Shown in pieces: positions 44,401 through 54,227 of a stretch of DNA of 64,000 nt (position 1 is its first letter; each line of letters begins with the position of its first letter). The notes under the pieces are model-generated. The model was not told where the DNA came from and searched no databases. It was given only the letters and a program-made list of their open reading frames with translations. Origin of the DNA: Cinclus cinclus (taxonomy: Eukaryota > Chordata > Aves > Passeriformes > Cinclidae); NCBI RefSeq assembly GCF_963662255.1, contig NW_026912121.1, positions 620,001 to 684,000 of the forward strand, given 5' to 3'. A program made the translations under genes and the position numbers.

Positions 44401-45040
44401 TAAGAGAAGCAAGGAACCATTGTGACCCAATGCAGGCTAACAATCTAAGAATCCCTTTTGACACCAGGGGGCGCAAAATGACCACGGATGAACCTTGACA
44501 GCATGGGGACCTATAGAAGCAAGGAACCATTATGACACCATGAAGGCCAAGAATCAAATGGTTCATTGTAAGACCAAGTGGCCTAAAAGGGCTTGGAATG
44601 CATTGTGACACCACAGAGGTTAAGAGAAGCAAGGAACCATTGTGACCCAATGCAGGCTAACAATCTAATGATCCCTTGTGACACCAATGGGCCTAAAAGG
44701 GGCAGGGATGAATTGTGAAAGCATGGGGCCCCAGTAAAACCTGGTACAATTATGCCACCATGGAGGCCAAGAATCAAATGATTCATTGTGACATCAAGTG
44801 GCCTAAAAGGGCATGGGATGCATTGTGACACCACAGGGGTTAAGAGAAGCAAGGAACCATTGTGACCCAATGCAGGCTAACAATCTAAGAATCCCTTGTG
44901 GCACAAGGGGGCGCAAAATGACCACGGATGAACTCTGACAGCATGGGGAGCTATAGAAGCAAGGAACCATTATGACACCATGAAGGCCAAGAATCAAATG
45001 GTTCATTGTGACATCAAGTGGCCTAAAAGGGCTTGGAATG
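38419..45040. repeat. Tandem duplication of a 3,302-bp (15-unit) block
   Basis: The order of unit variants from about 38,419 to 41,720 is repeated from about 41,721 to 45,040 at an offset of 3,302 bp. Rare variants are shared at that distance: the GGCAAAAAAGGG form at 40,288 and 43,590, GGTCCTGGGATG at 39,196 and 42,498, and AAGAGTCAAATG at 40,807 and 44,109. The copies appear almost identical, so this is one of the youngest rearrangements in the array. Within the left copy, an 881-bp (4-unit) repeat is also visible at 38,060/38,941 and 38,941/39,822. Confidence 0.8.
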
Positions 45041-47759
45041 AATTGTGACACCACAGAGGTTAAGAGAAGCAAGGAACCATTGTGACCCAATGCAGGCTAA
45101 CAATCTAATGATCCCTTGTGGCACCAGGGGGTATAAAAAGGGCCAGGGATGGATTGTTACAGCACGGGGACCAATAGAAGCAAGGATCTATTATGCCACC
45201 GTGGAGGCCAAGAATCAAATGATTCATTGTGACATCAAGTGGCCTAAAAGGGCATGGGATGCATTGTGACAGCACAGGGGTTAAGAGAAGCAAGGATCCA
45301 TTGTCACCAAATTGAGGCTAACAATCTAAGGATCCCTTTTGACACCAATGGGCCTAAAAGGGTCAGGGATGTATTGTGATAGCATGGGGCCCAGTGAAAA
45401 CATGGTACAATCAAGCCAACATGGAGGCCAAGAATCAAATGATTCATTGTGACATCAAGTGGCCTAAAAGGGCATGGGTTGCATTGTGACACCACAGGGG
45501 TTAAGAGAAGCAAGGCACCATTGTAACCCAATGCAGGCTAAAAATCTAAGAATCCCTTTTGACACCAGGGGGCGCAAAAGGACCACGGATGAACTCTGAC
45601 AGCATGGGGACCTATAGAAGCAAGGAACCATTATGACACCATGAAGGCCAAGAATCAAATGGTTCATTGTGACATCAAGTGGCCTAAAGGGCTTGGAATG
45701 CATTGTGACAGCACAGAGGTTAAGAGAAGCAAGGAACCATTGTGACCCAATGCAGGCTAACAATCTAATGATCCCTTGTGGCACCGGGGGGTATAAAAAG
45801 GGCCAGGGATGGATTGTTACAGCACGGGGACCAATAGAAGCAAGGATCTATTATGCCACCATGGAGGCCAAGAATCAAATGATTCATTGTGACATCAAGT
45901 GGCCTAAAAGGGCATGGGATGCATTGTGACAGCACAGAGGTTAAGAGAAGCAAGGAACCATTGTGACCCAATGCAGGCTAACAATCTAATGATCCCTTGT
46001 GGCACCAGGGGGTATAAAAAGGGCCAGGGATGGATTGTTACAGCACGGGGACCAATAGAAGCAAGGATCTATTATGCCACCATGGAGGCCAAGAATCAAA
46101 TGATTCATTGTGACATCAAGTGGCCTAAAAGGGCATGGGATGCATTGTGACAGCACAGGGGTTAAGAGAAGCAAGGAACCATTGTGACCCAATGGAGGCT
46201 AACAATCTAATGATCCCTTGTGACACCAATGGGCCTAAAAGGGGCAGGGATGTATTGTGAAAGCATGGGGCCCAATTAAAACCTGGTACAATTACGCCAC
46301 CATGGAGGCCAAGAATCAAATGATTCATTATGACATCAAGTGGCCTAAAAGGGCATGGGATGCATTGTGACACCACAGGGGTTAAGAGAAGCAAGGAACC
46401 ATTGTGACCCAATGCAGGCTAACAATCTAATGATCCCTTGTTACACCAAAGGGCCTAAAAGGGCCAGGGATGGATTGTTACAGCACGGGGACCAATAGAA
46501 GCAAGGATCTATTATGACACCATGAAGGCCAAGAATCAAATGGTTCATTGTGACATCAAGTGGCCTAAAAGGGCTTGGAATGCATTGTGACACCACAGAG
46601 GTTAAGAGAAGCAAGGAACCATTGTGACCCAATGCAGGCTAACAATCTAATGATCCCTTTTGACACCAATGGGCCTAAAAGGGCCAGGGATGTATTGTGA
46701 AAGCATGGGGCCCAAGTAAAACCTGGTACAATTACGCCACCATGGAGGCCAAGAATCAAATGATTCATTGTGACATCAAGTGGCCTAAAAGGGCATGGGA
46801 TGCATTGTGACACCACAGGGGTTAAGAGAACCAAGGAACCATTGTGACCCAATGCAGGCTAACAATCTAATGATCCCTTGTGGCACCAGGTGGTATAAAA
46901 AGGGCCAGGGATGGATTGTTACAGCACGGGGACCGATAGAAGCAAGGATCAATTATGCCACCGTGGAGGCCAAGAATCAAATGATTCATTGTGACATCAA
47001 GTGGCCTAAAAGGGCATGGGATGCATTGTGACACCACAGGGGTTAAGAGAAGCAAGGATCCATTGTGACCCAATGGAGGCTAATAATCCCAGGATCCCAT
47101 TTGACACCAGGGGGCGTAAAAGGGCCAGGGATGAATTGTGACAGCATGGGGACCAATAGAAACAAGGAACCATTATGACACCATGGAGGCCAAGAATCAA
47201 ATGATTCATTGTGACATCAAGTGGCCTAAAAGGGCATGGGATGCATTGTGACACCACAAGGGTTAAGAGAAGCAAGGAACCATTGTGACCCAATGCAGGC
47301 TAACAATCTAAGAATCCCTTTTGACACCAGGGGGCGCAAAATGACCACGGATGAACTCTGACAGCATGGGGACCTATGGAAGCAAGGAACCATTATGACA
47401 CCATGAAGGCCAAGAATCAAATGGTTCATTGTAAGACCAAGTGGCCTAAAAGGGCTTGGAATGCATTGTGACACCACAGAGGTTAAGAGAAGCAAGGAAC
47501 CATTGTGACCCAATGCAGGCTAACAATCTAATGATCCCTTGTGACACCAGGGGGTATAAAAAGGGCCAGGGATGGATTGTTACAGCACGGGGACCAATAG
47601 AAGCAAGGATCTATTATGCCACCGTGGAGGCCAAGAATCAAATGATTCATTGTGACATCAAGTGGCCTAAAAGGGCATGGGATGCATTGTGACACCACAG
47701 GGGTTAAGAGAAGCAAGGATCCATTGTGACCCAATGGAGGCTAACAATCTAATGATCCC

Positions 47760-48334
47760 TTGTGACACCAGGGGGCGTAAAAGGGCCAGGAAGGGATTGT
47801 TACAGCATGGGACCCAAGAAAAACATGGAAACATTATGACACCATGAAGGCCAAGAATCAAATGGTTCATTGTAACACCAAGTGGCCTAAAAGGCCATGG
47901 GATGCATTGTGACACCACAGAGGTTAAGAGAAGCAAGAAACCATTGTGACCCAAGGGAGGCTAACAATCTAATGATCCCTTGTGACACCTGGAGTTGTAA
48001 TAGGGCCAGGGATGAATTGTGAAAACATGGGGCTCAATAGAAGCAAGGAACTATTATGACACCAAAGAGGCCAATAATCAAATGATTCATTGTGACATCA
48101 AGTGGCCTAAAAGGGCATGGGATGCGTTGTGACAGCACAGGGGTTAAGAGAAGCAAGGAACCATTGTTACCCAATGCAGGTTAATAATCTAAGGATTCCT
48201 TTTGACACCAGGGGGCGAAAAAAGGACCAGGGATGAATTTGACCGCATGGGGCCCTATAGAAGCAAGGAAGCATTATGACACCATGGAGGCCAACCATCA
48301 AATGATTCATTGTGACCTCAAATGGCCTAAAAGG
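47760..48334. repeat. Degenerate right edge of the satellite array
   Basis: The last two to three units keep the 220-bp register but carry many more substitutions than units inside the array. Examples are GGAAGGGATTG near 47,788, CACCTGGAGTTGTAATAGG near 47,986, and TTAATAATCTAAGGATTCC near 48,181. The last recognisable piece is AATGGCCTAAAAGGG, ending about 48,334, after which the sequence becomes GC-rich and unrelated. Decay at the margin is expected where unequal exchange no longer homogenises units. Confidence 0.8.
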
Positions 48335-48465
48335 GTAGCCGGGAGCCCTGCAAGGAGAGCGGGCGTGGGTTGAGCGGGGGATGCAGAGCATCCCAGGCTG
48401 GCTGAGGCATTCCAGAGCCCTGGCACGGCCTCAGCCCCACTGACGGCATCGTGGTCCTCGCGCAG
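48335..48465 (+). other. Short single-copy stretch between array and PIM-like exon
   Basis: This 131-bp GC-rich piece ends in CCTCGCGCAG, a possible 3' splice site directly before the first recognisable PIM-like exon. It is best read as the 3' end of an intron. The polypyrimidine tract is weak. No earlier PIM exon, promoter or start codon with a supported coding frame was found in it, so the array boundary falls inside the gene. Confidence 0.5.
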
Positions 48466-49923
48466 CCCAACGGCGCCCGTGCGCCCCTGGAGGTCGTGCT
48501 GCTGGACAAGGTGTCCACTGGGTTCCGTGGAGTAATTCAGCTCCTGGAGTGGTTTGAGCTGCCCAGCTGCGTCTTGTTGGTGCTGGAGCGTCCCGAGCCA
48601 TGTCAGGACCTCTTGGATTTCATCGTGGCTCGGGGCTCCCTGCCGGAGGAGGAGGCGCGGGGGCTGTTCCGCCAGGTGCTGGAGGCCGTGCGGCACTGCA
48701 GCAGCTGCGGGGTCCTGCACCGCGACATCAAACCTAGCAACATCCTCATCGACCTGGCCACCGGACAGGCCAAACTGATTGACTTTGGCTGTGGCACCTT
48801 CCTCCAGGACACACTCTACACCCAGTTTGCAGGTGAGCCCAGCCTGGGGGATGCCCCTGGGCATCTCATGGCCCAGCCTGACTGTGGCACCCCGCTTGGA
48901 TTCCCCGCTTTGCTGCAGGTCATGGGATTGCTTCTCCTGCACCAAAAGTTGCTTTTGAGTGGGGATCAGAGGGGAGCCAGCTCCCAGCCCTGCCAATGGC
49001 ATTCACCACCCACTCAGCCGTGGCTGGAGCTGGGGCAGCCAGCCCGACACAAACCCCCTGGGGGGAGCAAGAGAGGGGGCTCAGACCCGTGCACGGCTCC
49101 GTTTGGTGTGCAGGCGAGGAAGGGCTTGGACTGCTTTGCTGCCCCTGTTTGCCTTGGCTTGTTAATGTTTATTGGGGGCAATGCAAGCAGAGAGGAGAGT
49201 GGGTTTTTCCCACCCCTGGGTGGGTTTTTCTTCTGGGTGTCATGGTTGGGCCTTCCCAGGGCTTCTGCTGCCCTCTCCCAACACCAGTGGTTTCTTTTCC
49301 ATCCCTCCTTTTTGTACGCCGGAGTCAGGTGTTGGTGACGAGGCAGCGGGTCACTCCTGTGCCACTGGTGCGGTCCCCCCAATCCCAGGGATGCTGGGGC
49401 GAGGCGCTGGGAGCAGCAGCATCCCCGTGATGAGCTCCATCTGTATTCCATAGGGACACGGTCCTACAGCCCCCCAGAGTGGACCCACCTGAAATGCTAC
49501 CACGGCGAGGCAGCAACGGTCTGGTCCCTGGGTATCCTGCTGTACCAGATGGTCTGCGGGAAGCACCCGTTCAAGAAGGGCCGGGACATCGTCTGGGGCC
49601 AGCTCATGTTCCCACGAGGGCTCTCTCAAGGTGAATCCTCATCTCTGGGATGTGGCACATGTCCTGCTCTCCTGCTCTCCTCCAAAACAGGGAATTGACT
49701 GCAAAGCTCAGGCCCAGCTCTGAGCAGATCCAGCAGAGCCTGGGCACGGGAACAGTGGGGCAAAGTGAACAGGATCCTCCTCCAGCTGACCGGTGATTTG
49801 TGGTTTCTCTCCCCAGAGTGCCAAGATGTTATCAGATGGTGTTTATGCATGCACTCCATGGACAGGCCATCTTTGGAAGATCTCTTCTATGACCCCTGGC
49901 TGCAGGGTGTTCACCTGCCCTAG
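48466..49923 (+). CDS. PIM-family serine/threonine kinase, last three coding exons (5'-incomplete)
   Basis: Three exons join in frame: 48,466-48,832, 49,454-49,630 and 49,817-49,923 (TAG at 49,921-49,923), giving 216 codons. Both introns are GT-AG (48,833-49,453 and 49,631-49,816). The protein begins with [16 protein letters not shown], where exon 4 of vertebrate PIM1 starts. It contains the PIM hinge motif LERPEP, the catalytic loop HRDIKPSN (PIM1 has KDEN at the end), the DFG motif in [26 protein letters not shown] and a C-terminal RPS. There is no stop or frameshift. The exons encoding the glycine-rich loop and catalytic lysine are not in the window, because the satellite begins 131 bp upstream. 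PIM kinases are cytosolic or nuclear survival and growth kinases that need no activation-loop phosphorylation, and a PIM1-like expansion is known in songbirds. This could be a real gene with the array in an intron, or a 5'-truncated copy. Confidence 0.85.
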
Positions 49924-50149
49924 AAGATGGGAGAGATTCACAGGCACCGTTTGATCCGGGAGCCTGGATCAAACAGCTCCACACGTGTCTTGGTGATAAG
50001 AAGCAAAGAAACACAGACTTTTTTCTCCTGCCTGTACCATGGAGCAGGGGTCATCAGATGGGAACGTCCGTTCTGGAGCTGAGCTGGTCTTGCAAGCACT
50101 GGCGGCCACCATGCATCCTGGTTTTACTTGTCCTGCTTCAGTGATGGCT

Positions 50150-50353
50150 GAGTCCCTGGGCAGAACACTGACAGCCTGGTCTGGCCCCCAGGGGAGGAGC
50201 AGCAGCCCCTGGAGAAGCTGTACCAGGTAGGGCTGCTGCAAGGACAACCTCAAGGCTGACAGCCTCTTCCTTGACCTGGCCACTGGCAGCAGGAGATGAT
50301 GGACTTTGATTCTGGCACCTTCTTCAAAGACACGCTCCACGCCCAGTGTGCAG
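50150..50353 (+). pseudogene. Decayed second PIM-like exon fragment
   Basis: This is a diverged copy of the main PIM-like exon, 1.5 kb further downstream. One frame gives DNLKADSLFLDLATG, aligning with the catalytic-loop region. A different frame gives MMDFDSGTFFKDTLHAQCAG, aligning with the DFG region, so a frameshift lies near 50,295. The catalytic HRD is lost and DFG reads DFD. It ends at a GTGAGT donor at the same place as the intact copy, and the first ~60 bp of the following intron also resemble that copy's intron. The homology therefore comes from a genomic duplication, not a processed retrocopy. No matching next exon was recognised. Confidence 0.75.
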
Positions 50354-51590
50354 GTGAGTCCACAGCTAGGGGGATGCTCCCAGATCTGGGCATGGCCTGG
50401 CCCCTGGCTGGCAACCAAAGGTTCCCCTTTGCTGGAGTAGATGCAAGGAGTTCTTCAGTGGGCTGCCTAGGTGCTTTTTGGCTCTGGGCAGCTGCTGAGG
50501 GGCTGGATGTGCCATGGCTGGCTGCAGGCTGGGCACGTGTCCTGCCCTCGTGCTCTGCTCCCAGAGGCAGCAGTGACTGGGAGGTTTGTGCCCAGCTCTG
50601 GGCACAGGCAGCATGGCCTGGGCACTGCTCGTGGTTGGGACAAGGGGGACAGGAGCCTTCAGCTGAGGGGTGGTTTCTGGGTTCTCTCCTTGCAGCCGGG
50701 CTCTGCGGATGCTGAGGCAGCTCTGGGCCGTGCCAGGGCTCTGCTGGGCTCAGCCCTGGGCACGGCTGGGCCCGCTCTGCCCTCACAGGGCTCTGAGAGC
50801 TTTGCATCACACGAGCCCGTTCCCAGCACACCGCCTGAGCTTTCTGCTTTTGCAGGTGAGGGAGACTCTCCTGCAGGCCAAGAGATTGCAGTTAGGGACA
50901 CACACCCAATTGGCAAGAACCCAAACTCTCCACGGTCCCAGCTGAATGCCTGGATCTCCACAGGATGTTTTGTCTGTCTCCATTCCTTTTTGTCTGGAAT
51001 TGTGCCGTAGCAATTGTGCAATTTCTTCCTCCTCTAGAAGTGCCACGAGTGGGCAAAACCTGGCGAGTGGGCTGTGTTCCTAAGGCAGTGCAGTCTGGAG
51101 CTGATGGATGGAGAGTTGCCCTTCTGCACTTCCAAACCAGAGCAAAAAGCTGTAAGTGGGTCTTTCCATCTTGAAGAAATCACTGACAATTTCAAAGGGA
51201 ACAGCGCACCTCATTTGAAGGGTGAGAAGGAAGGGCATCTTCAAAAAGGATTTGGGGTTTGACAGAGTTTAGTTTCCCAGTCCTGCTTGGAGCTGGCAGG
51301 GCACAAAGCAATTTCCTCTTGCTTCAACCACAATTGAAAATAACAATATTGGAAATAAACCCCAACATCGTTTTAAATAGGCTGCTGAGGTCAGTAAGAT
51401 GGATCCATACCATCAGCACGTTTCTAAAGTAAATAACTTAGTCCTTGTTTTAAAAAGATCGGTTGCCCCTTTATCCAAAGGTCTGGACTACTTTTCACTA
51501 ACACGTTGTTTTGTTTGTATCTTTCACATGTTTTCTGTGGTTTTTTTTTCCTTTTCTATGTTTTTTGTTTTTCCTAGAACAGAAATCCTC
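50354..51590. other. Intron-like sequence downstream of the PIM pseudogene; no gene recognised
   Basis: The first few hundred bases resemble the intron of the intact PIM-like gene and contain splice-like sites such as TCCTTGCAG near 50,697. No PIM-like terminal exon could be placed. A segment at 51,044-51,165 has a kinase-like reading (LELMDGELPF), but it is too short and isolated to call. The region from about 51,240 to 51,590 is AT-richer and shows no feature I can support. Confidence 0.4.
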
Positions 51591-51890
51591 TCCTAAAACA
51601 GGAGTGTCCTTCGCTCCTGGTTCCCGTGTGGAGCAGCTCCTTCCCGCTGGCTGAGCTGCCCAGGCAGAGCCCAGCAGCTCCTGGCCCTGCAGGCCTGAGG
51701 CTTTTCCCATTGCTGGGCACGGACTGATGGAGCAGCACAGCTGAACACAGGGACACACAGAGGGACCAGGAGCAGCTGCCTTTGTCCACCTGGAGCTCCA
51801 AGGGCCAAACTCTCAGCAGACAGGGCTGGAAGAGACTTGCAGGCTCCCTGTTTGCTGTGCTGCCCCCCTTGTGCCTGGCCCAGCTCTGTG

Positions 51891-51926
51891 GGGGCAGAGG
51901 GAGAAGAAGGGGCAGAGGGAGAAGAA
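51891..51926. repeat. 18-bp direct repeat, two perfect copies
   Basis: GGGGCAGAGGGAGAAGAA occurs at 51,891-51,908 and 51,909-51,926. A third, partial copy (GGGGCAG) follows. Confidence 0.9.
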
Positions 51927-52127
51927 GGGGCAGCTGCCTCCCAGCTCCCAACCCCCAGCCCAGGGACCCCTGTGTGTACTTGGGGCACTGTCAGCACCCG
52001 CTGCTCCAGCCACCGCTTCTGCTGGCACTGACAGCAACAGCCAAATTGTGGCTGATCCCGAGGGAGCAGCAGCAGTGCCTGGATCTGATCCCTGACTCTG
52101 GGCAGGGCGGCAAAAAAACGACACCCA

Positions 52128-52154
52128 CAGCAGCAGCAGCAGCAGCAGCAGCAG
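52128..52154. repeat. (CAG)9 microsatellite
   Basis: Nine uninterrupted CAG triplets precede CAC. In the + frame of the surrounding open frame they read as polyalanine, but no coding support exists. Confidence 0.95.
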
Positions 52155-52827
52155 CACATGGACCTGACTTTGAGCACAGCCCCTGGCACTGTTCCTGCCG
52201 TGTGCAGTGGTGTCACAGCAGCCTGGGGCACCTGGGAGCCCTCAGTGCCAGCAGGGACTGGAGATGGCAGCGCTGGCATCCTGGAGGTTGTGCAGGGAAC
52301 AGAGGTGGGGACTCCCTCTCCATGGGGAGCTTCCAGGTGGAAAAGGCTGCTGTGAGCAGGCAGCTGCAAGGGCAGAGAAAGGAGGGGCTGGAGCCCTTGA
52401 TGTGTGCCAGTGCCACAGTCCTGGGCAGCAGCCACCAAGCACAGGGGGAGCAGAGGGCACAGCCAGAGGGACAAAACCAGTCAAGGTCAGAGAGTGGGAA
52501 GAGCCAGAGCTGGGAGCAGGAACAGCTGCTTCCTTGCACCCTTGAAGAAAGCTCTTGGCTGCTTCAAAGCACTGAAGGGCCTGAAGGGTAGAGAGGAGGC
52601 CACAGCAAACAGTGCTCCTGGTGCCACACCCTCCCCTCTCAGCGTCCCAGAAGGAATTGCATGAGCTGTATTCTTCTTCTCCCTGAGCCCTCTCGTTCAG
52701 CCTGAGCAGCTTAGCAGCAGGAGCTAAAGGAGCTGGAGCCTTAGGCCACAAGGGCTGACCAAGAGGGGCCTTTTGGACTCAAGGAATGCTGCTAACATGG
52801 ACCTAGCTGAATGCAGCAGATGGAATC

Positions 52828-52960
52828 CTGGAATTACAGAATCCTTCCAGTTGGGAAAGACCTCAGAGCTCATGCAGTCCTGCTGTTCACCCAGCACTGT
52901 CAAGCCCAGCAGTAAATCGCATGCCTGAAGTACCAAATGCTGGACAAGAGGCCCTGACTG
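52828..52960 (-). mobile_element. CR1-type LINE 3'-end fragment
   Basis: The segment GAATTACAGAATCCTTCCAG, then TTGGGAAAGACCTCAGAGC, then a CCCAGCACTGTCAAGCCCAG block, follows the well-known antisense layout of bird CR1 3' ends: an ATTCTGTAATTC-type terminus, then a GTCTTTTCCAAC-type block, then a TTGGCAGTG-type block. The element therefore lies on the minus strand. It is short and diverged, and only the 3' tail is present. The family was assigned from recall of the CR1 pattern, not from a search. Confidence 0.65.
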
Positions 52961-53640
52961 AGGGCTGAACACCAGGCCCTGAGCCAAAGGGGATCTCTGG
53001 ATGAACCTTCCAACCAAATGTTATCTTTGTATCCACACATGACCAAACTATGCACGGACATGAGCGCTGTGATAGATGTATGCACTCATGAGTGAAAGGT
53101 GGATTGACCTTTGTTTATTTAGAAGCCGAACAAGGCCATGAAATCCAACATCTGGCCTTGTTTGGGGTGTGTTTGGTCAAAGCCAACTCCTTGGGTTCCT
53201 CCTTGAGCCCTGGCCAGGCTCTGGGTATGAGCCAAGAGGAGAATGAAACCAGATTTTGCTGCACTAGAAGGGCTGTCAGTTTGTTTCTTCAGCACTGTCA
53301 GAGCTGGGCCCTCTCTCAGCAGGGCTGGAAGCCTCAGCTGTGGCTGGAGGCACCTGCAGGAATTCCCAGTGTCCGGGAGTGGCTCTGCAGTCCTTGGCTG
53401 TGACAGCTTCCTCCAGCTGATGTGTGCATCTGGGTGATGGTAAAGTCTGGGGGGAACTGCTGATGGATCTTTCTTAATCACTGCGGGCACTTCTTGGGAG
53501 TGAGGTCTGGGTGCATTGCTGAGCTTCTCCTTCTGTGATTCTTTGCTGCTTTGAACTTTAGAAAATTACGCAATTCCTTCAGCTGGTGTCTGTGTCTTTG
53601 GTGCTGGCCTTGCCCACTGGTAAAAGCAAAGAGGCGTAGT
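52925..53640. repeat. Direct repeat copy 1 (~0.7 kb), partner at 56,560-57,213
   Basis: This segment is homologous, in the same orientation, to 56,560-57,213. The first part (to about 53,298) is only moderately similar, with several indels. From CAGAGCTGGGCCC at about 53,299 to about 53,518 the copies are almost identical, and similarity continues more weakly to the CCACTGGT region at about 53,620. The two copies bracket retroviral dUTPase-like sequence, so they may be LTRs. However, clear TG...CA ends, a primer-binding site and a polypurine tract were not found. Confidence 0.75.
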
Positions 53641-54227
53641 CTAGTTGGATCACAACAAAATGTCACATTAAAAATGTAAATGTAAGGAGTCCGTCCCGTT
53701 GGAAATTGCTGGATGCGAAGCCCTTCCCTAGAGTTGTGTGTCTCAGGAGTGGGCTGAGGTCAGAGCACCGTGGGAGCAGTGTAGCCGTGAGTTAAAAGAG
53801 GCTGAACCAGTGGGTGTCTTCAAATGCATCCCAAAATTGCATATGGAAAAAGGAAAAGAACTTGTGGGTTTGGGAGGATGAGGAGGGATTTTGTTAAGAG
53901 CATTTTGGAAACAGCAGGCTATCCACAAGCTGCGGCATTGGTTGGACAGATGAATGTTTGTTAAAAGAGCAGTTGAAAAAATGAGGAGCTGAGAAGCTGT
54001 CCCGATGGAGAAGCCAACTCCCAGATGTGCTCCCTACCCTTAGCAATGGGCCCACTGGGAAATGGAAAGGCCCTGGATGTGCATGGCTGCTCCCGGTTTG
54101 CAAATACAACCATGGCCAGTGAGACTTGGACTTCCTGGGAAATTGTTCTGGGTGCCACGGCCCCTGACAGGGCCCCCCAGAGGCTGCAGGGCTGGACTGT
54201 GATGCACTGGAATTAATTAGGATAAAT
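53641..54227. other. No recognised feature
   Basis: Moderate-GC sequence with only short open frames. If the flanking direct repeats are LTRs, this would be the internal leader/gag-pol region of that element, but no retroviral motif was visible here. Confidence 0.3.

Larger units (their letters stand above)
197..47339 (+). promoter_or_regulatory. Recurrent CTCF-like motif ACCAGGGGGCGC in one unit variant (29 copies)
   Basis: The last subunit of some units reads GTGACACCAGGGGGCGCAA or close to it. This matches 13 of 14 positions of the established vertebrate CTCF core CCASYAGRKGGCRS. Exact 12-mer copies lie in 19-bp windows starting at 197, 1959, 3940, 5482, 6362, 7464, 10546, 13409, 14510, 15611, 16713, 19575, 21117, 22218, 23320, 25301, 26623, 29045, 29706, 30807, 31909, 34330, 34991, 36092, 37193, 41156, 44458, 45559 and 47321. 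All are on the + strand. Weaker relatives also occur, with ACAAGGGGGCGC (for example near 5,931), GGGGGAGC or GGGGGTGC. The motif match is seen; binding is inference. The CpG in the core would make binding sensitive to methylation. Confidence 0.6.
1..48334. repeat. Satellite array, 220/221-bp unit, about 219 units
   Basis: The same sequence recurs every 220 or 221 bp from the first base of the window to about 48,334 with no unrelated insertion. The one-base length difference comes from the last subunit, which is 37 bp in most units and 38 bp in units carrying TATAAAAAGG. All units are in the same orientation. Neighbouring units differ by point changes that define a limited set of types, and these types recur in ordered blocks. 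The array continues beyond the left edge, so its full length is unknown. I do not recognise it as a named avian satellite. Short open frames occur on both strands in almost every unit, but 220 is not a multiple of three, so the frame shifts every unit and nothing reads across the array. A non-coding macrosatellite is the simplest reading. Confidence 0.97.
51591..52827. other. GC-rich sequence without a recognised gene
   Basis: Overlapping open frames exist on both strands, the longest being 269 codons on + (51,782-52,591) and 293 codons on - (51,593-52,474). They read as low-complexity protein without any family I recognise, and open frames are expected in GC-rich sequence. Two simple repeats lie inside. 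It may be untranslated or intergenic. Confidence 0.4.

Noticed and set aside
102..47954. Roughly two hundred overlapping 60-95-codon ORFs on both strands of the array
   Set aside because: They recur only because the repeat recurs. Frame shifts every 220-bp unit, the same bases are open on both strands, and there is no promoter, splice or domain evidence for a protein family.
8..48334. CRISPR-like appearance of ~37-bp repeats
   Set aside because: Subunits are contiguous with no unique spacers between them, the array is 48 kb long and no cas genes exist. The surrounding sequence is vertebrate.
81..48334. CATTGTG (SOX-like) and ATGATTCAT (AP-1-like) words in every unit
   Set aside because: They are very short and present in the base consensus of the satellite, so their frequency says nothing about function. 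The AP-1-like word also has a mismatched centre.
48833..49338. Extension of the PIM-like reading frame past 48,832
   Set aside because: The frame continues by chance into the intron. A GTGAGC donor at 48,833 and in-frame joining to TRSYSPPEW at 49,454 fit the PIM family.
51044..51165. Possible kinase subdomain (LELMDGELPF) of PAK- or PIM-type
   Set aside because: Only about ten residues look kinase-like. The neighbouring residues do not align and no adjoining exon was found.
51593..52591. Long open frames of 269 (+) and 293 (-) codons
   Set aside because: GC-rich overlapping frames with low-complexity translations and no recognised domain, so coding cannot be supported.
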